This document shows, one piece after another, positions 26,630 to 39,355 of a DNA stretch of 64,000 bases. Below the pieces are notes generated by a model that was given only the letters and a program-made list of their open reading frames with translations, was not told the DNA's origin and did not search any database. The first letter of the stretch is position 1. Each line of letters starts with the position of its first letter. The translations under genes and the position numbers were made by a program. Source of the stretch: Tetrahymena elliotti 4EA (lineage: Eukaryota; Ciliophora; Oligohymenophorea; Hymenostomatida; Tetrahymenidae); assembly GCA_000231825.2 (NCBI GenBank), contig JH720297.1:1016348-1080347 (forward strand), given 5' to 3'.

Positions 26630-28753
26630 ATGTATATGAAAAAAATTATTGTAGCCATTCTGCTTCTTCTTTAAGTAGTTATTTCATTTGCCATTTAATC
26701 CAATTCTGTCACTGAAGACTTGAAATAATTCAACAAAACTGATGATAGTGAAATCTCAAATAAAAATGAGTAAATATTAAATAAATTAGAAAATGAGCAC
26801 CTTATAGTGATGGATATAATAGATTTAAATGAAGATAATTATTAAAAGTTTAGACTAAATATTTAGTTTTAAGTGCTAAATTATAAATCTGAAGAAATCA
26901 ATGCAGTTTGTAAGGCATTTGAATCTGAAATAATTGCATTTTTATAAAGGTAGACTTACAATCAGTCAATTAAAGTAATATCAGAGATATCTCTTGATAG
27001 CAAATGCTACTTGACTTTTGAGTAATATAATTTTAAAAATAAATCAATATCATTCAAAGGTAGTAGCGAAATGTATAAAATTGCTAAAAATGATGTGAAA
27101 AATCTCCTAAAGAATATGAAGATAGAGTAACTTTCATCAATTTTTGGCTTAACATTATAAAGTAAAAGCTATTCTGTTTACTAAGATTAATCAAATTTAG
27201 AATAATAAACTACATTTGTAGATTTAATCCATTCGCAAATTAGCAAACAAAATTTAATTTATGATCCTCTTCATTCGAGTAATTTTTATTTATGTAAGCA
27301 TTGATTTTTAATTAAAACATTATTCTTAGAGAGAATGCTATAGTAAACGAGCAACTCAAATGGAGATATATTCGAAAGCGATAAAAGTTAGGATGATGAT
27401 GACGATGTATTCATCTAAAAGCATCTCAGATAGTGTTTAGGAAATATTGGTCTTCTCTTTTTTATAAGCCACACAATAATGTATTTTGCCTTGTAAGGAG
27501 ATGATAAAGATCGCTCATTTAAAAAAGAATCAATATTTGACTAGCCATATATAAGTTTTAGCAGACAACAAAGTCAAGTATAGGAAGTAAATTAAAATAA
27601 TAAATAATCATAAATTATGGTAAAATTTTTTTAAAAAAAATAGAGTGAGTCAAATAATCGTGCTATCATATAAAATAATAGTAAATTATAAAAGAATATT
27701 TTTATTTTTGTTAATTTTTTTTGCTTAATCTTAAATTAGATGCTCATAATAATAATGTTGTAAACCAAAATTAAGATGATTAATTGCATTAACTAAATTA
27801 AACTTAAAATGTTCATAACAGAGTATATTCAGAAGTTTTACCCAGCAGTAACATCAACAACAACAATAATGTTAACATATAATAAATTTAAAGTGGATAG
27901 ATCTAGTAAGTAGAAATAAATATAGTTCAAAACAATAGTGATGATAATAACCACAACAACAACAACAACAATGATAATATCAATCACAATAACAACAATA
28001 ATAACAGTAATGAAGCTCATAACAATAACAATAGTAATGAAATTAATGCTAATAGCAATAATAATCCTATTAATTAAATTGAGAACTAATAAGGTAACAG
28101 AAATGTGTAAGAAAATAATTAGTAGTAGTTGAACTAAAATTAAATGAGAGTTTTTCCTGCCCAATAAAACTAAAATAATGGTAAATTAATTATATTATTT
28201 GAGTAATATTTTTAAATAAATTATTTTTATTTAAATAGCAAACATGAGAATCAAATACAACCCTAAAATTATCTTTTTACATGCAAAATATGCATATTAC
28301 AAAAAAATAGAAAATACTCCAAGGTGGATGAGAATATTCTTTATTTTTGTATACATGAGCGTATTTTAGATGATTCATTCTTTTTTGATCTAGAAAAAAC
28401 ATTCTTCAAATGTCTCACTTTTCATAATAGTAAATGCTTTAACTTGGTTAGGAGTTTACATTTATTCTGGCATTTTTTATTTGATTTTCTATTTAATTAG
28501 TCCCGACAATAGAGAAAATAATAAATGTTCAAAATATTTGATTATTTTCATTATATATATTATTAATCTTCTCTATGTAACTTCAAATTATACTCGCACT
28601 ATAGAAGACAGCGCTAAACTATTCTTCTGGCCTTTACTCTATTTACTAATTGATTAATTTGCCATTGACTACATTTTCCTCTACATATCTATGAAATATT
28701 CCCTAATTCGTTATGCAAAACTCTTTAGTATCAAAGCTTCTCCTAATCAATGA
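26630..28753 (+). CDS. Secreted/multi-pass membrane protein with poly-Asn insert
   Basis: Four exons: 26630-27293, 27330-27680, 27740-28180 and 28239-28753; introns of 36, 59 and 58 bp; phases agree; 656 residues. Residues 1-22 are a signal peptide (MKKIIVAILLLLQVVISFA). A lumenal or extracellular part of about 230 residues follows. A hydrophobic segment lies near 258-276 (LGNIGLLFFISHTIMYFAL). Next comes an acidic/Gln/Asn-rich linker with long Asn runs near 390-450. The C-terminal about 160 residues contain four to six further hydrophobic helices, starting TPRWMRIFFIFVYMSVFQ. Signal peptide plus a helical bundle recalls seven-TM GOST-like or receptor-like proteins, but no motif proves it. 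The first intron (36 bp) is unusually short even for this genome. Family unknown. Confidence 0.7.
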
Positions 28754-29751
28754 TAAAAATCTAAAATTTATTCTTATTTTATATCAAATTCTTGTATCTA
28801 AATAATAAAATTATGGTCTATTTAATTTATATAAAATTTTTGCTTATTGGTATCATAAATTTTTAAATAAAAATCTAATTTTTCTTAATCTTTTTTTAAA
28901 TGTTAATACAATCAAGATTTTAGAAGAATTGTCTTTTGTGTAAATTCTGCTTTATTATGTATTGGTTATTTTGTTTTTTTAAAATAAATTTAAAAACAAA
29001 CAAACATTTTATAACAGAAGATACTTCCATACCTTCATAAAAAATTTTCCATATATTAATTGCAAAATTAAATATGAGAGATCATCCATCTTTCTGATAT
29101 ATCTGTCTGTTTTCAAAATTTATGGAAAATTTAAATAGATTTTAATAACTTCATAAATTAGAGGTAGTTTAGATTGTGGAATAAACTTTAAATATCTATA
29201 GATTTTTGGATAACAAAATATTAAAAATGGATATGGCATGAATGAAACCTAACAGTAAATGAATAAAATCTAATTGTTAAAAAAGAAATAATTTTTTTAA
29301 TTGAAATGTTAAAGGTTCAAGGTAAATTCAAAATAATTGCAAATAAGGATAATTTCTTACTTATTTGTTTAAAACTTCCTGAATAGCTTTAATAAAAGCT
29401 GCTCTTTAAAGTTAATGAGATAAAATGATTTAATATAATTTTATGAGATTTTATATGAATGAAATAAAAAGAGAAAGTATTTATTGAGTAAAACTTTAAT
29501 TTAAATTGATAAATGAAATATATAAATATAAAATGGATGCTGTGAATGAATAGATAAATACATGATGAAATTGATAAATTAAAAATATCATTGATTTTTC
29601 TTTATTTTATTTGTTTATTGAATTTGATGATATTTATTTTCATAGTGTTTTACTTAGCTAGTTTAAGAGGAAAATCTTAATCAAAGAAAAAGAAAGAAAA
29701 TTAATATAATAAGTTAATTAATTACAAAATCTATACAAAAACTTAGATAAC
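28754..29751. other. Intergenic
   Basis: About 1 kb of AT-rich DNA. No gene or structured element recognised. Confidence 0.55.
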
Positions 29752-30739
29752 ATGAGTTCTATGATAATTTGGGGTGCTTGCTTTGGTTTATTTACTAGAG
29801 CTGCTGCTTGCAAGGCTTCTATGATTCCTTTAACTTCTAGTAAAAATAGAAAATTAGTTTAAATCAAAATATAAATCAGATATTAGAGAATACAAAGCAT
29901 TAGATAATAAATCAAATACATGTTGTCTTCATTAATTTAATTGAGACATCCTGATTATGAATATTTTTCAAGAATCTCAATTTTTAGATTAAATAAAATA
30001 TAAAACTGCGAAAATGGAAAATATTAAGCTTATTAAGATAAAATAAAAGAAATTAAAATATTATGAATGAAATAATAAAGCTGTTAAAAAAGAATTTGAA
30101 TAAACATATTATTTTCTACATTATTAATTTCATCATTATTAAAAAAAAAAATAAATAAAAAATAGGCCCTTGGAAATATCCTAAGTATATGATTATTTCT
30201 GCTATTGGTTTCTACTACTTCGTAAGCAAATTTGCATTAAAATTAAATTATAAATAAGATATTTACTCATTTGGGATAGTAGTATTCAACTCATATATTT
30301 ATGAATTCTTTTCTAATTAATAGGACTGGTACAGAAGAATGGCTCTTGAATAGTTATGTTACAATGAAGAAAAGTTAGAAAGATATTGTAAAAATTTATT
30401 ATTTATTAAAATTACTATTTGGTTTATATAATAAAAACAAGCAAAGCATATTTAGATGTTAAAACAATAATAGATTTTAAATAAAAAATTGATACCAACC
30501 AATAATATCAAATTAACAAACTAACCAAATAAACTAATCATCAAGATTTATAAATAAATAGATAGATATGCAATTAAAAGATATATTTTATATCAAATAA
30601 ATAATATTTATTCATTATTTAACTTTCTTTTATAATAGAAATTAGAGCTAAGCTACAATCTTTAAAAATCGGAGAAGAATTAAGCGATGCTTACAAAGAA
30701 TCTTTCTTCGAGCATGCTGTTCAAAAAAACAACATTTGA
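29752..30739 (+). CDS. Small mitochondrial inner-membrane protein, NDUFC2-like
   Basis: Four small exons: 29752-29839, 30166-30221, 30324-30387 and 30639-30739. Introns are 326, 102 and 251 bp; all phases fit; 102 residues. Two short hydrophobic stretches (MIIWGACFGLFTRAAA and YMIISAIGFYYF) are linked by a basic loop, then a charged helical tail starting DWYRRMALEQL. The order G-x-x-x-G-L, small loop, membrane helix ending G-Y-Y, then a charged D-Y/W-x-x-A segment resembles complex I subunit NDUFC2. Identity is low, so this is a suggestion. Introns are longer than exons here, and the gene is invisible unless splicing is modelled. Another small mitochondrial carrier or assembly protein remains possible. 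Confidence 0.6.
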
Positions 30740-32268
30740 TTTGTTTACAAGATAGTCCAGAAGTTTATTTGATTATTAGCCATGCTTACATTCATGTTAT
30801 AATTTTCAAATTGTGTGTTGTAAATTGCTATCACTTGCTATTCATACAAAAATCAACAAAATTACTTATCCATTAAAAATTATTTACTGAAAAATACTTT
30901 TAGGTTTTACATTATTTTTAATGCTAAAACACTTGATTTATAACATTATTCAATATTAACTACAATCAAATATTCAATTTTAAATATATTTTTATTTGTA
31001 TTACCCAATAGTCATTTAAATTAAAAACTAATTTTGCTATTTTTTTAAGGTTAGGTATAATTCATATTTGATAATTTCTAAATTGCTTCAAACAATATTA
31101 TTTTGATAATATCCTAGTTTTTCTATTACAACTTTATTTAATTTAACACTCGTTTTTATACAATTTCAGAGTTGAAAATCAATATAAATCTACTAAATAC
31201 AACAAATTATCTATGCTTTACTATGAGGTTGTTGGATAAGTGAGATTAGTTCTATTTATGAAGAAGGAAATCTATTTAGAATTCTATACCGTGAGCTTAT
31301 AATTCAGAAATTACAGAGAGTTTAAAGTGCCGTTTACAAAGCAAGCTGATATCTTGAGTAAAACTATATTTGCAACCACTACCTCTTTAAGTTCTATTTA
31401 AAAACTTTTATAACATATTTTTCTGATTAGGAATAATTTCAAAAAGAAGATATTCCTCCATCTTTTTAGAAAAAAAGCATTATGAGTATCTCAAAAAGAT
31501 GAAGAAATCCTTGAGGCTTAGTTAAATTTTAAAAGTGAGATCATTCGATTTAGCATTTGCAAAAAGCCTAAAAGTCATTAATATATAAATTAGGTGCTAA
31601 TGCTGTAATAATTGAAAAATTTGGTGAAGACTATATGCTCATATTCGGTGCTAGAGTGTTATTATTTAAAATGAATGTTTAGAAATATTAATTTTTTTCA
31701 ATTTTTAATAATGGAGTGAAAAAATTTTTAAATTAGAAATAAAATTTATTTTTTTCAATGAAAAAATGAAAAGAGATATTAATCAAAAAGGATAAAAAGA
31801 TTTAATATTGAAAACTCCAAGCAATAGTTTTTTTTTTGATCAATATTTAAGCATAATGTTTTCAAATTTATTTTATTATCTTGTGATGTTTGTTTTAAAT
31901 CAGAATTTTTCAGAGGTTACTTTACTAATTGTAGCTAAATTAAGTCATAACTAATTGTTAAAAATAAATCAAATAAACAAGAGATCAAATTATTTTCAAT
32001 AAGCTTTTGAGTAAGAATATGTTTTTATTTTTTCAATTTACAAAATTATTTTAATCTATTTTAATTAAATAAAAATCGAAAAATATTAAAAAAATAATAT
32101 AGAAACAGATCAATTAAAGTTACTCCTGAGTTGGTTGAGGATTAAATCAAATATATGTATATATATTAGTGATCATAGAAATTCTTTGATTAAAATCAAT
32201 CTTTTTGATAATACAATTTTTTAGAACTAATTAATTAATATCTATTAGGAATTTAGACAAAAACTCAA
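30740..32268. other. Gap with gene remnant
   Basis: About 1.5 kb between the NDUFC2-like gene and the phosphodiesterase gene. AT-rich except for 31171-31680, where protein-like stretches appear in all three forward frames (separate pseudogene entry). Confidence 0.5.
31171..31680 (+). pseudogene. Decayed coding region, family uncertain
   Basis: Protein-like segments follow one another in different forward frames: EISSIYEEGNLFRILYREL, EQFQKEDIPPSFQKKSIMS, SQKDEEILEAQLNFKSEIIR, then LGANAVIIEKFGEDYMLIFG. They cannot be joined by plausible GT-AG introns without meeting TGA. Base composition is richer in G and C than the surrounding spacer, as in genes. The last block (LGANAV then FGARV) faintly recalls YbjQ/DUF74-type domains, but that is weak. 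I call it a frameshifted relic; wrong splice modelling of a live gene is the alternative. Confidence 0.35.
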
Positions 32269-34557
32269 ATGAGACAAACTATTTTAATTCTTTCGTTGTT
32301 ATTAATAAGCACAGCATTTGCTAATTAATCCAGAAAGGAATATGACTTACTGATGAGCAACTTTGCTTATTAGGCAAAGGATGATAAGAATCTATTACAA
32401 TCTGTTTAATTCTTTATGGAATCTTACTTTGGAGAATCATCAAATTCTACAAATAGTGAGAAAAAAGAAAGTACATCTCTAATTTGTAAAGGATGCTAGG
32501 TCTTTTTTAGTTTACTAAAGGAAATCGATTAACCCTTATTGAAAATGTTAGAAAAACTTTTAGTTGATACCGCTACTAAGGAATGTTTAACATCTTATCA
32601 TTACACAGAAGATGTTTGCAGATAATACTCTTAAGAAATGACTCCTTATATTGTTGAGTCTCTCTAATAACATTTCTTTGACCCTGATTTCGCTTGTCCT
32701 TTCATCAAAGGTATTTATAATAGGCGATAAACTTTTATAGATAATTTTTTTTTATATTGAAAAAGTCTGCCCAAAAGTTTATGAAGACATAGATATTGAT
32801 GCCTTAGTCTTAGACATAATTAAAGAAAAACCAAAAATTACTTAGACCAACAGAACTAGTGGAAAAATTTTGAAAGTTCTCTAAATGGCTGATATTCATA
32901 TTGATTTAGAATATCAAGAAGGTTATCCAACTTCATGTGATTATCCTATCTGCTGCAGAAATAATAACTTTACTCTCAGCAAAGAAGACAGATTCTTGTA
33001 ATAGGGTGAACTTAGTGGTTACTGGGGAACATTAGGTGTTTGTGATTTACCTGAAAGAACCTTTGATCAATTTATTTAATTTGTCAAGAGAAACTTGACT
33101 GATATCGATCTTGTAATTTGGACAGGAGATAATGTAGGTCATGATGAAGAAAATTCTGAATTAAATAGAAACTTTAACATCACAAAGTTGATTACTGAAA
33201 AAGTAAAACTATTATTTAGTTTTTAAATATATAATCTTATATCATTCTAATAGATTAGAGACAATTGGAATTTTACTGTTATTGGCTCATATGGTAATAA
33301 TGATGCTGCTCCTGATTATATTTATGATTTTTAAGGAAACCTTGACTCCACATTGTAAAAAGACACTTCTGAAATATGGAAATAATGGCTTGATGAAAAA
33401 GCTTAATCTACTCTTAAATAGCATGGATACTTTGCAACCAGAGTTCCTCATTTACCTAATCTTAAAGTTATAAGTTTAAATACTTTTGCTTGCACTGAAA
33501 AGAACTACATCTTATTGAGAGACTCCACAGATCCTGGCAAATAATTATGTAAATTTATCATCTAAAAATGAACCAAAGAAAAAAATTAAAAAGATTTCAT
33601 CTAAATTTTACATTCATTTTACAAGATTAATACTTTGAAATACCTAAAAAATGAAAAAGTCGGAATATTTTTAAAAGGTTGTATCATAATTTAATGCTAA
33701 TATTACGTTATTGTTACTTTAAGTTACCCAAACAAATGAAAAAATAGAAAAAACTTAAAAGATTGAACTCAAGATTTTACTTTCATTGAACTAGATTAGG
33801 ATTTTATAAATTTAAAATCAAAATATTTATTTATTATGATTGGTAAAAATGTTTAAATAAAAATAATCTAGAATGGTTAAATAACGAACTTGCTGAAAGT
33901 GAAGAAAAAGGTGAGAGTGTTTACATTCTTGGGCATATTCCAAACAATTATTGTTCTGAAAATTGGGGTAAAGTATACAAAGCTTTGGCAGAGAGATACC
34001 AATCTATAATTAAAGCTTAATTATTTGGTCACACTCACTCTGATTACTACACTTTATAAAGATCTGCCTTGAATGAGAATGAAACAATCGGTGTTCAATT
34101 AATCACTCCTTCTCTTACTCCTAACTACAAAAAGAATCCATCATTCAGAGTTTACCATGTTGATGCTGAAACTTATGAAGTTTTAGACTTCGATTAATAC
34201 AGACTTAATCTAAACAAATACAACTAATTAGGCGCCTAAGCATAGAATTTAGAATGGGATTTATAATATTCATTCAAGCAAACCTACAACTTAACTGATA
34301 TGTCCTTAGACAGTTTAAACAATTTAGCTTAAAACTTAAATAGCAAAAACGATATCTATGATCTTATGAATATGAACTACTTAACTATTTACTCAGCTCC
34401 TGCAGGATACTCTTAAAACCTTCTTTGTCTTTCTACATAGGCTCTTACTGAAGAATTCACAAAATGCTAAGGACAAACTCCTTACTCAGGTATTGAATCA
34501 CAAGTCTTCCATATGATAGAAAAGAATTGGAGAAGAAAAATTAATCATAATAACTGA
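32269..34557 (+). CDS. Acid sphingomyelinase-type phosphodiesterase (SapB + metallophosphatase)
   Basis: Four exons: 32269-32710, 32766-33202, 33254-33548 and 33872-34557; introns 55, 51 and 323 bp; 619 residues. Residues 1-18 are a signal peptide. A saposin-B domain with six Cys (CKGC at 73-76 to CPFIKVCP near 150) is followed by a calcineurin-like domain. Its metal/active-site blocks are QMADIHID (187-194), WTGDN, GNND (307-310), QLQWLNNEL, LGHIPNNYC and FGHTHSD. The family cleaves sphingomyelin to ceramide and phosphocholine in lysosomes or outside the cell. Every metal-ligand motif is kept except that the His of the canonical GNH(E/D) is Asn here. In mammalian enzymes that His is thought to act in catalysis, so activity or substrate may differ. 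Many N-x-S/T sequons fit a secreted glycoprotein. Intron 1 ends in AAG. Confidence 0.9.
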
Positions 34558-35362
34558 GTTTGATTGAAATCATTTATATTAAATTTTTTTTATAAAAAAC
34601 TCTATAAAATATTTTTCTTTGTATCAAATCCTAAATAAAAATTCAAAAATGTTTTACCAAATAATATTATTTATAAAAATACAAATGTTTTCAATAAAAA
34701 AGGTATTTATTAGTTGGATTTTAAAACATCACCAAATAATTTGAGAAAAATTTCTATAAAAGTAAACTAATTAGTGTTATTTTTGAAAAAAATGGTGCTA
34801 AAATGATTATTTATTATTTTGATAAATATTTTTGATTAAAATAATATCTAAACAATTAACTTTTTTGAAGAAAATAAACTCTTTTTTTTGAAAAATTATT
34901 AATTATTAAAATTTAAATAATTATTTTAGAAATAAAATTGCTTAATTATTTATGTCTTCGATAAAATTTTAACTTAATTTAAAAAATAATTTTATGTGAA
35001 TAAAATGCAAAGCAAATATGAGGATATTTTAAATTAGTTTTTTAGATACTTTATGAAAAGAAATTCTACATATGGAGAGAAATTACTGATAATGAATGAG
35101 TATAATTGCTACTTATTACAATTAACAAGCATTAAAAGTTCTATTTAAAAGAAGATAAATTTAAGAAGCTATTATTTAGAATGATAATTTTTAATGAATG
35201 TTTTAATACTAATTTAATGATTATGTTTCTATCTTATAATTTTAGTGTAGATATCAATCAGCATTAGCACAAATAAACTAACAAGCAAACATACAAAAAC
35301 AAAGAAATTAAAATAAATTAACAAAATAAATTAATATCTTCTTATTAAAAGCTAATTTATTA
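34558..35362. other. Intergenic
   Basis: About 0.8 kb AT-rich spacer; must hold the NOL10 promoter. Nothing specific recognised. Confidence 0.55.
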
Positions 35363-37597
35363 ATGTCATATACTATTTCAGAAGTTAACGGTGTTAAGAT
35401 TTATAATCTTTCCGCTGGTAAAACTCTTCCATAGTTTCTTGAGGAAGCCAAAAAGAAGAATGCTTCTCTTAAATATAATTAGGATTTCAGAAAGCGTGTA
35501 GAACTTATTTAGGATTTTGATTTCCCTGTAGCATGTAATTAAGTAGAAATCACTAATGATGAGCAATATATTGTAGCAACTGGTGTCTATGCACCAACAA
35601 TTAAAATTTATGAGACTGCAGAATTATCTATGAAGTGTTTACGCGGTGTTGATTCAGAAATTGTCAAATTTGCTATTCTTGATGATGACTATTCTAAAAT
35701 AGCATTTGCAGAATCAGATCGTAATATTGAATTCCATGCCTAATATGGTAAACATTACAAAACTAGAATTCCTAAGTTCCCTCGTGATATTACATATAAT
35801 CCATTTACTTGCGATTTACTTGTTAGTGCATCTTGCAATGAAATTTACAGGTATTTTTTATTTTAAATCTTTATTGTAAATAATTCTTAGCAATCAAAAA
35901 ATGTACAAAAATGAAAAAGCAAAATTTGTTCAATCAACATAAAAATTTTAATGAAATTCAAAAAATAATCAAAGCAAATCTTTTTAGAGTCTTCAATAAA
36001 ACAAAGCAGCGTGAATTAATCAATGAAAAAAAAATGATTTTTGTTAATTTTGTAAAACCTTTATTGAATTTAAGAAAAATTGCTATTGATTGAATGGGAT
36101 TTAATATAAAAAAATTTAATAAATGAATGATTGTTCAATGCAATATTTTTATAATTATTAAATAGAATTTCTTTGGAAGAAGGATAGTTTTTAAAGAGCT
36201 TTGAAAGTGCTGCATAAGAAATAAATACTATGCATTTTAACAAGCAATTAAATTTCTTAACATCTGGTGGTAATGGAGGTATATTAGAAATTTGGGATTA
36301 CAGATAAAGAGCTAAGGCCACAAGTAGAATAGTTAATAATGGTTAAGATATTACTCACATTAATTTTGATAGTTCTGGCTTAGTTATGGGTGTTGGTAGC
36401 GAAAAGGGTCTTGTCAGACTTTATGATATTCGTTATGAAGCTCCATGTAATTAATTAGAAATATATTTTTGAAAGGATATTGAAATAATTATTTTAATAA
36501 AATATAGTAATTGAAATAAAGCACCACTATAAGATGCCTATTAATACAATTAAATTCCATGAAAAGTCTAGAAATGTATTGAGTAGTAATGAAAGAGTTA
36601 TTAAAGTTAATAATAAAGATAATGGTAAAGTTTATACTTCTATTGAACCTAATTCAGGTATCAACAGATTTACTATTGTTCCTAACAGTGGTTTACTTCT
36701 TGTTGCATAAGAAGAACCTAGAATTGGAACATACTTTTTACCTCAATTAGATAATGCTCCTAGATGGTGCAATTTCTTAGAAAATATTACTGAAGAATTA
36801 GAAGAAACATAGAGTACTTTAGTTTATGATGAATTCAAATTCCTCAGTTACGATGATTTAGAAACTCTTAAAGCAACTAATTTATTAGGAACCCCAATGC
36901 TCAAGCCACATCTTCATGGTATATTATAATTTATTAATTTAATGATGAATACTTAAAATAATATTTTAATTAAGGTTATTTGATGCATATGAAGTTATAT
37001 AATAAGCTTAAGACTAAGGCCGACGTTTTTAACATTCAAGAATATCAATAAAAGGAAGTTTCTAAGAAATTAGAAGAGTCAAGCAAGAGTAGATTGCTTA
37101 CTTAAACTAAGAAAGTTAAAGTAAACTAAGAACTTTTGGAAGAATTAAAAGAAAAAAGCAATAAAGGAAAGAAGGACGTAGATCCATTCTTTTAATTAGT
37201 AGAGGATGATAGATTTAAGGCTATGTTTGAAAAAGATGATTTCGTTGTTAATAAAAGCGATGAAGCTTATATTCGTGCTCATCCAAGTGAAAAAGGAAGA
37301 AGAGTTAAACAATAAATGTAAGAATAGGAAAATGAAGAAATAGAAGCAAAAAACAATAAAATGGTATAAAAGGAAGTAGATAAAGCTAAAAAGTATGAAT
37401 TAAAGCAAAAGAAAATATAATAAAAAACATAAAAACAAGAAAAGTTAGAAAAAATTAAGCTTATTAGAAAGGAAAAGAAAACTAAAGAAACCTTTGAAAA
37501 AAAAATTCAAAAAAAACAAAGAAGAGAGTCAGAATAAAGCTTACCCAAATTTGGAGGAAACAGAAGCTTCAATAAGAAATTCCACAAAAAGAAATGA
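35363..37597 (+). CDS. NOL10: NOL10/ENP2, nucleolar ribosome-assembly WD40 protein
   Basis: Four exons: 35363-35850, 36166-36446, 36508-36918 and 36975-37597; introns 315, 61 and 56 bp; phases agree; 600 residues. NOL10 (yeast ENP2) is an essential component of the small-subunit processome needed for 18S rRNA maturation in the nucleolus. Clear family blocks are [17 protein letters not shown] at the N-terminus, [78 protein letters not shown] and [11 protein letters not shown]. Residues 1-350 are the WD40 propeller. The NUC153 motif [15 protein letters not shown] starts at 471. The last 120 residues are a Lys/Glu coiled coil with a basic end. With TSR3 this is the second 40S-biogenesis factor in the window. 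Confidence 0.96.
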
Positions 37598-39355
37598 TGA
37601 TCACCTACCTAATTATATTTTAAAATTACTAAATAAATAATCTTTTTATTTATTTATTTATTTCTTTGTTTGTTTGTTTGTTTCTTTTCAATCAATCTTC
37701 ATAGGGAGAAAAATACTGCTCAAGAGCAAATCATTTATTAATAATATCAAATCCATTCTCGAAATTTACAATTTTATCCTTTTATTCTATTTTTAGAAAA
37801 AAAGTAATTTTTTTAAGGCTTAAATGTAAGAAAAATTAGTAATGTTAATGAATTATTCAACTTTTTTTTATTATTAATCAATGGATATCACAACAAAAAT
37901 TTCTTTTAAAAAAGCATAGAAAAAACTAACAAATTATAAGTAAATATAATCAATCATTCATAAATTCTAAAGTAAAAAATACTTATTTCTAATTAATTAA
38001 TATATTAAAGAAGAAACTAATCACTTTTTATAGTTAACCATATGATGGGCATTATTGAGGAAAAAAGCATACCTATAAAGCAATTTAGACAAATAAATAA
38101 ATAAAGTTTAAATATAATGATTCATAAAAAAGTACTAAAGTAAAAAATAGTAAGTAATACTAGTTTCTTAAATTAAGATTAAGATAGTAATTATGAAAAA
38201 TTATATTATTTTTAGATGATTTTGTTAAATTTTATTCAATAGAAATTAATCTGTTTTGTTTTTGATAAAGTTATCATGGTTTGAAAAATACACATCTTAA
38301 AAGTAAAAAAATCATTTTTTTTTCTTTTAAATGAAAAATTTTAAATATTAAATAAATTATTTTTCAGTTTAATAAAACAGAAATAATAAATAAAGAAATC
38401 ATTCATCAAATACATTTTTATATTCAGACGAAATACTTCAAAAAGCTTCTTGAAATCTAAAAAAATCTTGTTTATTGATGTAATTAAAGATATAATTTTA
38501 AAAAAATTCAGGTTTGAAATTGAATTATTTTGTTTTTCGAATTTGATTGAAATTCACTCAATCTATCAATAAATCTTTTATCTAAACAGATTTCAAGAAA
38601 TTTGTTTTTTGGTTACTACTTTTTTTTGAAGAGACTATGCTAACTTTTATATATCTAATAATTAATACAAACACTAATAAGATAAATTTTATAGTCTTTA
38701 GTGAAATAAATAATTTTTAATTATATTTTTTGTTTTAGCTTGGAGAAATTATTATCAAAGTTTATAGGAATTTGAAAACTTAATTTTTATTAGAGAGAAG
38801 TATTATGATGTAATCAAATTGATTTGATTTTATTTGATCTTTTTTGATATTTAATAAATTCTTTTTTTAATTCGAAAGTCAATCTATCTATCATGATCTA
38901 TTTCTAGTACTTAAATCACTTGTACTTGTTAGTTACTATTGACAAATTAATTCAAATTATATTTTTCTCCAAAAGTATTTTATATGAGGATTATTTAAAG
39001 ATATAAACTAAGATAGTTAAGATTTGAAGGAAGGTTGCTCGGTATATACTAAAAATATGATTGAAATTACCTGAATCTTATAAAAATTGGATTTAGATGA
39101 ACTGCAATTATAAATTAAGCAAGGGTTGGATTATATTAAGAATCAGAAGAAACAATAATCTGAGATAACAAAGACTTTATAGCTTTTGTAAACTGAAGTT
39201 TTTGTCTTTTTTTATTGGTTTTTTTATACATTAAAAATTAAATATTTTTACAAAGATTAATTTTTACAAAAGTAGAAAGAAAAAAGAGAAGATCATATAA
39301 TTAATCTTTTTTATTTAAAGAGTTAACGTTCACAAATCAAGTTTACCATATAATC
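37598..39355. other. Intergenic, 1.76 kb
   Basis: AT-rich spacer between NOL10 and the first tetraspanin-like gene. TTTA then TTTG microsatellite at about 37646-37683. An 81-codon TGA-free frame (38042-38284) is probably chance. Confidence 0.55.

Noticed and set aside
28000..28060. CRISPR-like or satellite interpretation of the AAC/AAT repeats
   Set aside because: They are in-frame Asn codons of the membrane-protein gene, with no spacer/repeat structure.
38042..38284. 81-codon frame starting MMGIIEEKSIPIKQF
   Set aside because: Isolated, without homology; the later half has the composition of spacer DNA.
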